Source: Oscillospiraceae bacterium (GTDB lineage Bacteria; Bacillota; Clostridia; Oscillospirales; Oscillospiraceae). Taken from it: a stretch of DNA of 6,398 nt. Each line of letters starts with the position of its first letter. The first letter of the stretch is position 1. The notes under the pieces were generated by a model. The model had not been told where the DNA came from and made no database searches. It worked only from the letters and a program-made list of their open reading frames with translations. Shown here piece after piece: positions 1 through 5,707 of this stretch. Location of the stretch: the NCBI GenBank assembly GCA_029065305.1, contig JAIEIQ010000218.1, positions 1 through 6,398 of the forward strand. The letters run 5' to 3'. The position numbers and the translations under genes were made by a program.

Positions 1-195
1 ACCCCCAGCCATCTGCTGGGGAAGATGACCGCCTACATCATGACCCTGACCATGTGCGCCCAGCCGGTGGGGCAGGGGGCCTTCGGCCTGTTCTTCGACA
101 TGGCGGCGGGGCGGTCCTGGCTGGTGCTCCTGCCCGCTGGAGTCCTCATCTGCGCTCTGGGGCTCGGAAGCCGGAGGCTGTTCGAGAGATGGTAA
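1..195 (+). CDS. C-terminal fragment of a membrane transporter, probably MFS
   Basis: The reading frame is open from base 1 and ends at TAA 193-195, giving the last 64 residues of a protein whose start lies left of the window. Two hydrophobic stretches are visible, roughly residues 10-34 and 38-57, followed by a short basic tail (SRRLFERW). This matches the last two helices and cytoplasmic end of a major facilitator superfamily permease. The fragment opens with TPSHLLGKMTAYIMTL, which resembles the P-x-x-x-x-G-K/R-(V/M) segment before helix 11 in drug-efflux type MFS proteins, and is followed by a Q-P-x-G-Q-x-x-F-G-x-x-F-D pattern. The substrate cannot be told from this end. It converges with the minus-strand genes to its right. 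An unrelated multi-pass membrane protein is possible; the MFS call rests on pattern resemblance only. Confidence 0.6.
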   Translation, partial: TPSHLLGKMTAYIMTLTMCAQPVGQGAFGLFFDMAAGRSWLVLLPAGVLICALGLGSRRLFERW

Positions 196-202
196 GGTCT
201 AC

Positions 203-242
203 AACCTTTTTCTTGAAAGAAAAAGGTTCAAAAAGAACTTTT
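203..242. repeat. Overlapping, mutually exclusive inverted repeats (possible dispersed intergenic element)
   Basis: Just after the transporter stop, AACCTTTTTCTT (203-214) is the exact inverse complement of AAGAAAAAGGTT (217-228), with only 2 nt between them, so about 11 pairs can form around a 4-nt loop. The right arm overlaps a second hairpin: AAAAGGTTC (221-229) pairs with GAACTTTT (235-242) around AAAAA, with one bulged G. The two cannot fold at once. A third palindrome, TTTGCGCAAA (240-249), joins the block to the terminator stem. There is no coding potential. I believe similar CTTTTTCTTGAAAGAAAAAG blocks recur between genes in Oscillospiraceae, but that is memory and was not tested. Confidence 0.5.
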
Positions 243-244
243 GC

Positions 245-283
245 GCAAAGGGCCGGTTCCTCTTTGAGGAACCGGCCCTTTGC
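245..283. terminator. Bidirectional intrinsic terminator between convergent genes
   Basis: GCAAAGGGCCGGTTCCTC (245-262) and GAGGAACCGGCCCTTTGC (266-283) form a perfect 18-bp GC-rich stem with a 3-nt TTT loop. It lies 49 nt after the transporter stop and 20 nt after the stop of the minus-strand secreted protein, the expected position for a shared terminator. Neither side has a clean uninterrupted U-tract. On the plus strand the stem ends in CCCTTTGC and is followed by TGTGTTATTT; on the minus strand it is followed by GCAAAAGTTCTTTTTG. The hairpin itself is unmistakable, while terminator efficiency is inferred. Confidence 0.8.
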
Positions 284-303
284 TGTGTTATTTCAATTTA
301 TGC

Positions 304-1272
304 TCAGGCGCAGAGGTACAGCTCCAGCAGAGACGCCAGATCCACTGCGGGCAGGTAGGTCACGCCCTTCTCGACAACGCAGGGGCTCAGCAGGGAGTAG
401 GGATCGTCCACCCGCTGGGCCGTATCGCCGCCCTCGCTGACCACGAAGCGCTCCTCTCCGGCCAGGGACACCACCGCGCCTCTGCCGGACACCCACTTCA
501 CGTCAAACCCGGCGGACTCCGCCACGATCCGGAGGGGCAGGTACAGCTGCGCGCCGTACTCGTCCTCAAACACGCGGCCCTTGGCCTCCAGCTCCTCGCC
601 GCTGAGGCGGATGCCGTCCTCACCGGCCTTCAGGTAGCCCCGGTAGCCGTAGGGGAACACCAGCACCCGCTCCGCCTTGCCGTCCGCGCCGGTCCAGGCC
701 AGGAGCGTTGTACCGGGGATCAGGTCCTCCAGGGTGACGATATTCCGGGTCCGGTAGGGTTTTACCTCCGTGGCCTCGGAGACAGTCAGCTCCCCGCCGG
801 CATAGGGGATCCGCCGCTCACCCTCTCCGCCGGGGGCCGGGAAGACAGCGGGGGCGTTGATCTCCACATACTGGGGGACGGCCTTATCCGCCGGAATCTT
901 CCCCAGAATAACCAAGGCGGTGGTCTGGGGCGGCAGGCTCATGGTCATAGCGGGGTTCACCCAGATGTGGAGGAGGTCGCCGTCCTTGATCTCATCCAGG
1001 TTCATGGACTCGCCGGTTACGCTGTCCACATAGGGGGTTCCTTCCTGCACGTGGACAACAATCTCCTCACCGGCGGTCTCGGCGGCGCTGCTGGTCAGCA
1101 GCAGGGAGCCGTCCTCCTGCTTCGTCACGGTCCCCCGGAGCGCAACGGCGGCGAGGGGCTGGGGGGCCTCCTCCGCTTTGGCGGCCTCCTCCGCCGCCAG
1201 GGCGGGCAGGCTCAGCAGGGACGCGGCGCACAGCGCCAGAGCCAGGAGCTTGAGAATACGTTTTTTCATCAT
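304..1272 (-). CDS. Secreted protein with C-terminal copper-amine-oxidase-N-like stalk domain
   Basis: The product is 322 residues. The N-terminus MMKKRILKLLALALCAASLL is a classic signal peptide: a basic n-region, a hydrophobic core, and a probable signal peptidase I site after Ala-Leu-Ala around residue 26. An Ala/Glu-rich linker follows (27-42). Residues about 45-215 are beta-rich with no motif I recognise; the stretch at 46-125 (GTVTKQEDGSLLL... LDEIKDGDLLHIWV) could be a small barrel-like domain. Residues about 217-318 match the copper amine oxidase N-terminal-like (stalk) domain: YLPLRIVAESAGFDVKW (244-260), then a strand, then a second conserved block with VTYLPAVDLASLL (304-316). In Clostridia this domain is found on exported surface proteins and has no catalytic role. 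The start was placed at the ATG at 1270-1272 because AAAGGA (1285-1290) lies upstream, though 12 nt away, which is long. Longer in-frame extension to 1347 would begin upstream of the predicted promoter and add no sensible sequence. The stop is TGA at 304-306. Function is unknown; an envelope role is inferred from export and the ECF-like promoter. Confidence 0.85.
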   Translation of the reverse strand: MMKKRILKLLALALCAASLLSLPALAAEEAAKAEEAPQPLAAVALRGTVTKQEDGSLLLTSSAAETAGEEIVVHVQEGTPYVDSVTGESMNLDEIKDGDLLHIWVNPAMTMSLPPQTTALVILGKIPADKAVPQYVEINAPAVFPAPGGEGERRIPYAGGELTVSEATEVKPYRTRNIVTLEDLIPGTTLLAWTGADGKAERVLVFPYGYRGYLKAGEDGIRLSGEELEAKGRVFEDEYGAQLYLPLRIVAESAGFDVKWVSGRGAVVSLAGEERFVVSEGGDTAQRVDDPYSLLSPCVVEKGVTYLPAVDLASLLELYLCA

Positions 1273-1309
1273 AGTCGTATAACATCCTTTCTGATTGAAC
1301 TCTATTCCC

Positions 1310-1337
1310 TTAGACGGAGCGGGGCGGAAAAGGTTCC
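1310..1337 (-). promoter_or_regulatory. Predicted ECF sigma factor promoter of the secreted protein gene
   Basis: Read on the minus strand, GGAACC (1337-1332) is followed by 15 nt and then CGTCTAA (1316-1310). This is the generic ECF (group 4 sigma) pattern: an AAC-containing -35 and a CGTC -10, with 16 nt between GGAAC and CGTC. A short T-run (CTTTT) directly follows the -35 AAC, as in many Bacillus and Clostridium ECF promoters. The predicted start point near 1302 leaves a leader of about 30 nt with AAAGGA before the ATG at 1272. A second GGAAC copy sits immediately upstream (CGGAACGGAACC), so the exact -35 is slightly uncertain. No good sigma-A promoter is visible in the 84-nt gap. The cognate sigma factor is not encoded in this window. 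Confidence 0.6.
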
Positions 1338-1356
1338 GTTCCGACAAAAATTTTTC

Positions 1357-1668
1357 TCACTGGATTCCCAGGCTCTCCACAATCCCCCGCAGGCGCCGCC
1401 AGTCCGCCGTCATTCCCGCCAGCCGTTCCCGGCCCTCCTCTGTGAGGCGGTAGTATTTGCGCGTTGGGCCGTTGGACTCCCCGCCCTGGAAGGTATCCGC
1501 CGCCCCCTCCTTGGCAAGGCGGCGGAGAATGGCGTAGAAGGTGCTCTCCGTCACCTCCGGGAAGTGGACCCGCAGGGCCTGGATGATATCGTAGCCGTAC
1601 TTGGGCTCTCCGCTCAGGCGCTGGAGCAGGCACAGCTCCAGGATTCCCTTCTTCAGCTGCGCGTCCAT
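1357..1668 (-). CDS. PadR-family transcriptional regulator
   Basis: This 103-residue protein has the size and sequence of a minimal PadR (subfamily 2) winged-helix repressor: an opening helix with KKGILELCLLQRL (6-18), the YGYDIIQAL helix (24-32), the recognition helix ESTFYAILRRLAKEG (41-55), the wing with GPTRKYYRLTEEG (67-79), and a terminal helix (80-100) used for dimerisation. PadR proteins bind dyad-symmetric operators, often in their own promoters, and respond to small molecules or envelope conditions. The gene starts 3 nt after the TGA of the upstream membrane-protein gene. Its SD, AAGGAG (1678-1683), lies inside that gene's end, 9 nt from the ATG, so the two are probably translated as a coupled pair. 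The likely target is the palindrome at 3429-3451, making it autoregulatory. The ligand is unknown. Confidence 0.95.
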   Translation of the reverse strand: MDAQLKKGILELCLLQRLSGEPKYGYDIIQALRVHFPEVTESTFYAILRRLAKEGAADTFQGGESNGPTRKYYRLTEEGRERLAGMTADWRRLRGIVESLGIQ

Positions 1669-1671
1669 CCC

Positions 1672-3402
1672 TCACCGCTCCTTCCCGGCGGAGCGGATCA
1701 CCAGGCCGAGGCCCGCCGCCAGCAGCACGCCGGCTCCGTAGGGCGGCAGCGTGAGCAGAAAACGCCGGAATGCCTCAGATGTCTCAGCATACTCGATATC
1801 CATCCCGTGGAGGAAAATCCCTGCGCAGAGAACTTGGGCTATATATCCGGTCATATGCACGGCGGCGGGGAAATGCCAGATGGACCCGGAAGCGCACCGG
1901 GACAGCGTCCACACCAGCAGAGCGGTCATCCCCAGCACCGACAGCTCGATACTCACTGCGTACAGCGGAAAGTTGAAGGGCGTGACCCGCCACAGCTCCG
2001 CCGGCTCCTGCAAAATCCACAGGGCCCAGCCGTTCATCACCGCCGTCAGCACCAGGGGTAGCAGCCAGAGCCAGAGGCCGGGCTTTTTCTCCGCCGGGAA
2101 GCGCCTCTCCAGCACCGCCCGGTCCCTGCCGTGGAGCAGGGCGAAGCCGGACACTGCGCTCAGCGCCAGGGCGAAGGTGACCAGCTTCCAGTTCTCATCC
2201 CGAACGCAGTACAGCCACCGCAGGCCCCCGAAGCCGAACTCAAAGGCCTTCGCCAGCTCCACCAGCAGCCACACCCCGACTGCCAGCGGCGCGGCCCACC
2301 GGAGGGATCTGCGGTGATAGCGCTTGGCCTTCCAGTCCTCCTTGACCAGATCCCGGACCACCTCCTCCGGCCGGTCCAGGGCGAGGAGGAGCTCCTCCTC
2401 GTTTCTGCCCCGCTCCAGTCCCAGCTCGAACTGCTCCCGGTAGTCCTCCAGGACTTCCAGGGCCTGTCCGGCGGGGAACCAGCCCAGCAGGCTCTGCCCC
2501 AGCCGGTGGAGCCAGCCCTGCCGGCTGACGGTTCCGGTCCGGAAAAGCTGGGGCATGGGCCTGCGCCCGTCGATCCACCGCTGGAACATCAGGGCCGTCC
2601 CCAGGGCCAGGGCGTAGGGGATCAAACAGAACACCAGGGCAAGCGCCGGAACCGGGAGCTCGATGGGGTTCATTGCTGTGAAATAGATGTAGGAGAAGAA
2701 GGCCGTGCCCATGGCCCCCACGGTGTGGATCACGCCGGGGAAATACCGGATGGAGGCGGTGACGCTCCGGAACACCAGCCAGACCAGCAGGGCGAAGAAA
2801 ACCAGCTCCAGTTCCAGGATAAACCAGGTATTCAACTCCCCGATATTCCCGTTGAAGGTACCCAGCCTGCCGTTTTCCGCCAGCAGCGCCAGGATCTGCT
2901 CCGCCGCCTCAAAGAGCACCATCAGCACAAAGGGCACATAGTACACGAGCACAGGGGAGGGCGTCCGCTCCGGCGGAAAAGCCCGCTCCAGCGCCACTCT
3001 TGCCGGCCCCCGCAGGAGCATAAACGCCACTGCCGCCGCTGTGGGGATGAACACATAGACTCCCACCCAGGTGATCTGGTTGGTATAGGCGGCGTTGACC
3101 ATGCTCACCCACAGAAAGGCGAAGCACAGCGCCAGAACGCCGCCCCAGGTCAAGCTGGTCCGCAGCCGGGCGAACCGGGCGGTGGGCTCTCCCTCCAGCA
3201 GCTCCGCCGCCGCGTCGGCGGGGCGGCCTATGGCCTCCAGAGCCTCCTGCTCCGTCCGGCCCCGCTCCGTGCCCGCCTCAAACTGCTCCTGATAGTCCGT
3301 CAGAATTTCCATCACCTGCCGCTCCGGCAGGTACCACACCAGCCGCCGCCCCAGCCTGTCCAGCCAGCCCTGCCGGGTGGACGGTTCTGCCCGCAGTTTC
3401 AT
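1672..3402 (-). CDS. Internally duplicated HAAS/DUF1700-like multi-pass membrane protein
   Basis: The product is 576 residues from the chosen start and consists of two copies of one module. Each begins with a cytoplasmic helical HAAS-type domain: residues about 8-69 (RQGWLDRLGRRLVWYLPE... ILTDYQEQFEAG) and about 292-353 (RQGWLHRLGQSLLGWFPA... LEDYREQFELG), sharing the DYxEQFE core (D36/Y37, D320/Y321) and ERGR-x-E-x-E. Each is followed by about six hydrophobic helices (roughly 86-102, 112-132, 150-175, 193-212, 227-245, 250-272 and 370-388, 405-423, 443-464, 480-500, 510-532, 549-570). The membrane parts also align: LLRG...LERAFP (129-143) with LLHG...LERRFP (422-436), and SIRYFPGVIHT (217-227) with SIWHFPAAVHM (507-517). 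HAAS/DUF1700 proteins are usually single-copy partners of PadR regulators and are thought to transmit or sense membrane state; the biochemical role is not known. ATG 3400-3402 is preferred over the ATG at 3411, which overlaps the SD. PadR follows after 3 nt. Confidence 0.85.
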   Translation of the reverse strand: MKLRAEPSTRQGWLDRLGRRLVWYLPERQVMEILTDYQEQFEAGTERGRTEQEALEAIGRPADAAAELLEGEPTARFARLRTSLTWGGVLALCFAFLWVSMVNAAYTNQITWVGVYVFIPTAAAVAFMLLRGPARVALERAFPPERTPSPVLVYYVPFVLMVLFEAAEQILALLAENGRLGTFNGNIGELNTWFILELELVFFALLVWLVFRSVTASIRYFPGVIHTVGAMGTAFFSYIYFTAMNPIELPVPALALVFCLIPYALALGTALMFQRWIDGRRPMPQLFRTGTVSRQGWLHRLGQSLLGWFPAGQALEVLEDYREQFELGLERGRNEEELLLALDRPEEVVRDLVKEDWKAKRYHRRSLRWAAPLAVGVWLLVELAKAFEFGFGGLRWLYCVRDENWKLVTFALALSAVSGFALLHGRDRAVLERRFPAEKKPGLWLWLLPLVLTAVMNGWALWILQEPAELWRVTPFNFPLYAVSIELSVLGMTALLVWTLSRCASGSIWHFPAAVHMTGYIAQVLCAGIFLHGMDIEYAETSEAFRRFLLTLPPYGAGVLLAAGLGLVIRSAGKER

Positions 3403-3410
3403 ATCGACCA

Positions 3411-3418
3411 TCCTTTCT
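3411..3418 (-). promoter_or_regulatory. Ribosome binding site that decides the start of the HAAS protein
   Basis: On the minus strand the leader reads AGAAAGGATGGTCGATATG. AGAAAGGA occupies 3418-3411 and its last A is the A of the first in-frame ATG (3411-3409), leaving no spacing. The second ATG (3402-3400) has 8 nt of spacing, so translation should start there, three codons later than the longest frame. Confidence 0.7.
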
Positions 3419-3428
3419 ACTGCGCGAT

Positions 3429-3451
3429 ACTACTGTTTATTAAATAGTAGT
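3429..3451. promoter_or_regulatory. 23-bp palindromic operator, probable PadR binding site
   Basis: On the plus strand, ACTACTGTTTA (3429-3439), a central T (3440) and TAAATAGTAGT (3441-3451) form an interrupted dyad in which 10 of 11 position pairs are complementary; only G3435/T3445 fail. The site begins at the predicted start point of the promoter at 3459-3487, so a bound dimer would block initiation or early elongation. PadR dimers recognise dyads of about this size. Assignment to the PadR encoded downstream in the same transcript is inferred from position and symmetry. As RNA it would be a weak AU-rich hairpin without a U-tract, so a terminator is less likely. Confidence 0.65.
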
Positions 3452-3458
3452 CGGGTAT

Positions 3459-3487
3459 AGTGTAGCACGGATGGCGGCGGTTGTCAA
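3459..3487 (-). promoter_or_regulatory. Sigma-A promoter of the HAAS-padR operon
   Basis: On the minus strand there is a perfect -35, TTGACA (3487-3482), a 17-nt spacer, and -10 TACACT (3464-3459), which matches 4 of 6 consensus positions and is preceded by TGC, an extended -10 element. The start point would fall near 3452, directly before the palindrome. The -35 overlaps the TGA stop of nfo (3484-3486), so the promoter partly lies inside the end of the previous gene and read-through from cca-nfo is also possible. Confidence 0.75.
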
Positions 3488-4326
3488 GCGTCCGATTCCA
3501 GCCGCGCCCGCAGCATCCGGATCTCCGCGCCGTGTCCGGCGTCGTCCTCTGGAGTCTCCAGCACGAAGGGCAGACGGCACAGCCTGGGGTGGCGGATGAT
3601 CCGGACAATGGCCTCCGTGCCGATGGTCCCCTCGCCGATCTTGGCGTGGCGGTCCTTCCGGGCTCCCAGGGGGTTCATGCTGTCGTTGATGTGGACCGCC
3701 AGCAGGCGGTCCAGGCCGATGACCCGGTCGAACTCCTCCAAAACGCCCTCCAGATTGCCGGCAATATCGTATCCCCCGTCGGAGACATGGCAGGTGTCCA
3801 GGCAGACCCCCACCTTGTCCTGGCAGTCCACCAGATCCAAGACATCCCGCAGCTCCTGGAAGGTCCCGCCGACCTCGCTGCCCTTTCCGGCCATGGTCTC
3901 CAGCAGGACCACCGTTTTCTGCTCCGGCTGGATCACCCGGTTGAGCATGTCCGCGATCAGCTTGATCCCGGCCTCCGCCCCCTGACCCACGTGGCTGCCG
4001 GGGTGGAAGTTGTAGTAGTTTCCGGGCAGGTGCTCCATCAGCGCCAGATCCCCGGCCATCATCTCCGCCGCCAGATTCCGGATCCCCTCGTCCTTGGAGC
4101 AGGGGTTCATGATGTAGGGGGCATGGGCGATGACAGGCCCGAAGCCGTGCTCCTCCAGCAGAGCCCGGCACTTTGCCAGATCCGCCGGGTCCACGGCCTT
4201 GGCCCGGGACCCCCGGGGGTTCCGGACAAAGCACTGGAGGGTGTTGGCCCCGATTCCAATGGCCGTTTTCGCCATCCGCTCAAATCCCCCGGAGGAGGAC
4301 ACGTGGGTCCCAATATAATACGTCAC
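3484..4326 (-). CDS. nfo: Endonuclease IV (AP endonuclease, Nfo family)
   Basis: This 280-residue protein (E. coli Nfo is 285) is a complete tri-zinc TIM-barrel apurinic/apyrimidinic endonuclease. It cuts the backbone 5' of abasic sites and removes blocked 3' ends in base excision repair in the cytoplasm. Every metal ligand position appears filled: H68 (AHAPY), H108 (FHPGSH), E143 (LLETMAG), D177 and H180 (CLDTCH), H212 (VHINDS), D225 and H227 (KDRHAKIGEG) and E257 (VLETPE). The start is GTG (4324-4326), not a longer upstream frame: GGAGG (4334-4338) lies 7 nt upstream, the conserved fold begins at once with YYIGTHVSSSGG, and the extension up to 4533 is antisense-like Gly/Pro-rich sequence inside cca. 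The GTG overlaps the cca stop as GTGA, so translation is probably coupled to cca. The stop TGA lies within the -35 of the next promoter. Confidence 0.96.
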   Translation of the reverse strand: MTYYIGTHVSSSGGFERMAKTAIGIGANTLQCFVRNPRGSRAKAVDPADLAKCRALLEEHGFGPVIAHAPYIMNPCSKDEGIRNLAAEMMAGDLALMEHLPGNYYNFHPGSHVGQGAEAGIKLIADMLNRVIQPEQKTVVLLETMAGKGSEVGGTFQELRDVLDLVDCQDKVGVCLDTCHVSDGGYDIAGNLEGVLEEFDRVIGLDRLLAVHINDSMNPLGARKDRHAKIGEGTIGTEAIVRIIRHPRLCRLPFVLETPEDDAGHGAEIRMLRARLESDA

Positions 4327-5654
4327 AGCAGCACCTCCCTGGCGTACTCCAGCAGCATTCCCCTGTCGTTGGGCAGATCTCCGTCCACCACCTGGTCCAG
4401 CAGGGCCTCCAGCACCTCCCCCACCCGGGGGCCGGAGATCCCCAGCGCCGTCAGATCTCCGCCCTTTACCGCCAGCTGCCGGAGGGAAAAGCAGCTCTCC
4501 TCCGCCAGCACCAGGTTCAGCAGGTCCTCCCACTGGCCGATGGTCCTCTGGCGGTCCTGGTAGGCCGGGGCCTGGGCCAGGTTGTCCGCCCGCTTCACCT
4601 CCAGCAGCAGCCGCAGCGTCTCCTCCCCCAGCTGCCGCAGGCGGCGGCGGACCGTCTTCTCCTCCAGCGGCAGCTCCGTGTCGTGGCGGTCCACCAGGGT
4701 GAGGATGGTTTTCCTGCTCCGGTTATCGAAGCGCAGGCGGTCCAGAATCGCCGCCCCCTTCTCCACGCTGACCCGCCAGTGGCCGTAGAAGTGGCCCTGG
4801 CCGTTGTCCCCCAGGGTGAAGCAGTCCGGTTTGCCCAGGTCGTGGAGCAGCATGGTCCAGCGGAGGACGGGCAGGGGCTTCACCTCCCCCACGGACCGGG
4901 CGGTGTGGGCCCACACGTCGAAGCAGTGGTGCTTGTTGCGCTGCTGGAAGCCCACGCAGGGCAGGATCTCCGGCAGAAACACCCCCAGCACCTCCGGATA
5001 TTCCAGCAGGATCCGCTCCGCGTACCGCCCGCACAGCAGGCCCGTGGTCTCCTCCCGCAGGCGCTCCGGGGCGATGCGCTCCAGCAGGGGGGCGCACCGG
5101 CGGAGGGCACCGTCCGTCTCCGGCTCTATGGCGAACCCCAGCCTGGACGCGAAGCGCAGCCCCCGCATGATCCGGAGCCCATCCTCCCGGAACCGGTCCT
5201 CCGGCCTCCCCACCGCCCGTAGGATGCCCGCCGCCAGATCCGCCCGGCCCCCGAAGGGGTCCGCCAGCTCCCCCCGCAGGTTCAAGGCGATGGCGTTGAC
5301 GGTGAAGTCCCGGCGGCTCAGGTCCTCCCGCAGGGACCCGGTGAATTCCACATGGTCCGGGTGGCGGTTGTCCAGGTAGTCCCCGTCCCGGCGGAAGGTG
5401 GTCACCTCCACGCCGGTCCCCGCCGTCCTGACCGTGACAGTGCCGTGCTGGAGGCCCGTGGGCAGTGCGTCCGGACCGAAGAGCTCCATCACCGTTTCGG
5501 GCCGCGCGCCAGTGGCCACATCCCAGTCCGACGCCTCCCTGCCCAGCAGGGCGTCCCGGGCCGCGCCGCCCACGCACCACGCCTCATATCCCGCCTCCTC
5601 CAGCCGCGCCAGCACCGCCCGCACCGGCTCCGGTATTCTCACCGCCTGGCCCAT
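4323..5654 (-). CDS. cca: CCA-adding tRNA nucleotidyltransferase with HD domain
   Basis: This 443-residue class II nucleotidyltransferase builds or repairs the 3' CCA end of tRNAs. The head contains CVGGAARDALLG (27-38) and the catalytic SDWDVATGA (42-50, metal ligands D43 and D45). The flexible-loop region RRDGDYLDNRHPDHVEFTG (88-106) and RRDFTVNA (114-121) follow. The EDGLRIMRGLRFASRLGF block (157-174) holds E157, D158 and R161, the amino-acid template for selecting C and A in this family. The presence of the flexible-loop region favours a full CCA enzyme over a CC-adding one (inference). ERLREE (197-202) follows. Residues about 240-330 form an HD domain with KHHCFDVWAH (241-250), LLHDLGKP (269-276), GHFYGH (287-292) and VDRHD (321-325). 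The C-terminus (about 330-443) is the tRNA-binding tail. AGGAGG (5661-5666) sits 6 nt before the ATG (5652-5654), a strong start. The stop overlaps the nfo start. Confidence 0.96.
   Translation of the reverse strand: MGQAVRIPEPVRAVLARLEEAGYEAWCVGGAARDALLGREASDWDVATGARPETVMELFGPDALPTGLQHGTVTVRTAGTGVEVTTFRRDGDYLDNRHPDHVEFTGSLREDLSRRDFTVNAIALNLRGELADPFGGRADLAAGILRAVGRPEDRFREDGLRIMRGLRFASRLGFAIEPETDGALRRCAPLLERIAPERLREETTGLLCGRYAERILLEYPEVLGVFLPEILPCVGFQQRNKHHCFDVWAHTARSVGEVKPLPVLRWTMLLHDLGKPDCFTLGDNGQGHFYGHWRVSVEKGAAILDRLRFDNRSRKTILTLVDRHDTELPLEEKTVRRRLRQLGEETLRLLLEVKRADNLAQAPAYQDRQRTIGQWEDLLNLVLAEESCFSLRQLAVKGGDLTALGISGPRVGEVLEALLDQVVDGDLPNDRGMLLEYAREVLL
4334..4338 (-). promoter_or_regulatory. 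Shine-Dalgarno supporting the GTG start of nfo
   Basis: GGAGG on the minus strand (4338-4334), 7 nt before GTG 4326-4324, lies inside the last codons of cca. There is no ATG at a suitable distance, so the GTG is the start. Confidence 0.75.
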
Positions 5655-5707
5655 CCCGTCCCTCCTGAAAAGTAAAAGTGTCCCGCCTGATTATTTTCTC
5701 TGAAAAA

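Noticed and set aside
1228..1230. Cys15 of the secreted protein as a lipoprotein cysteine
   Set aside because: The preceding residues are L-A-L with Leu at -1 and the hydrophobic core continues after the Cys, so a signal peptidase I site near residue 26 fits better.
1273..1347. Upstream extension (starting MSERNLFRP) of the secreted protein
   Set aside because: It would place 25 residues before a clean signal peptide and start upstream of the predicted promoter.
1346..1355. AAAAATTTTT just after padR as a terminator
   Set aside because: It is only a short AT palindrome with no GC stem before it, and it lies just upstream of the ECF-like -35.
280..2061. 593-codon plus-strand open frame
   Set aside because: It lies antisense to three well-supported minus-strand genes, crosses their boundaries, has Gly/Gln/His-rich low-complexity composition and no recognisable domain. 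It is a by-product of high GC at third positions.
2131..3447. 438-codon plus-strand open frame antisense to the HAAS gene
   Set aside because: Composition is Gln/Pro/Gly-rich, there is no family resemblance, and it runs across the promoter/operator region of the real operon.
4327..4533. N-terminal extension of nfo
   Set aside because: It is Gly/Pro-rich out-of-frame sequence of cca. The conserved endonuclease IV fold and a good SD point to GTG 4326-4324.
3481..5222. Long plus-strand frames (3481-4563 and 4173-5222) opposite nfo and cca
   Set aside because: Both strands cannot plausibly code here. The minus-strand proteins have complete catalytic motifs, while the plus-strand ones have none.
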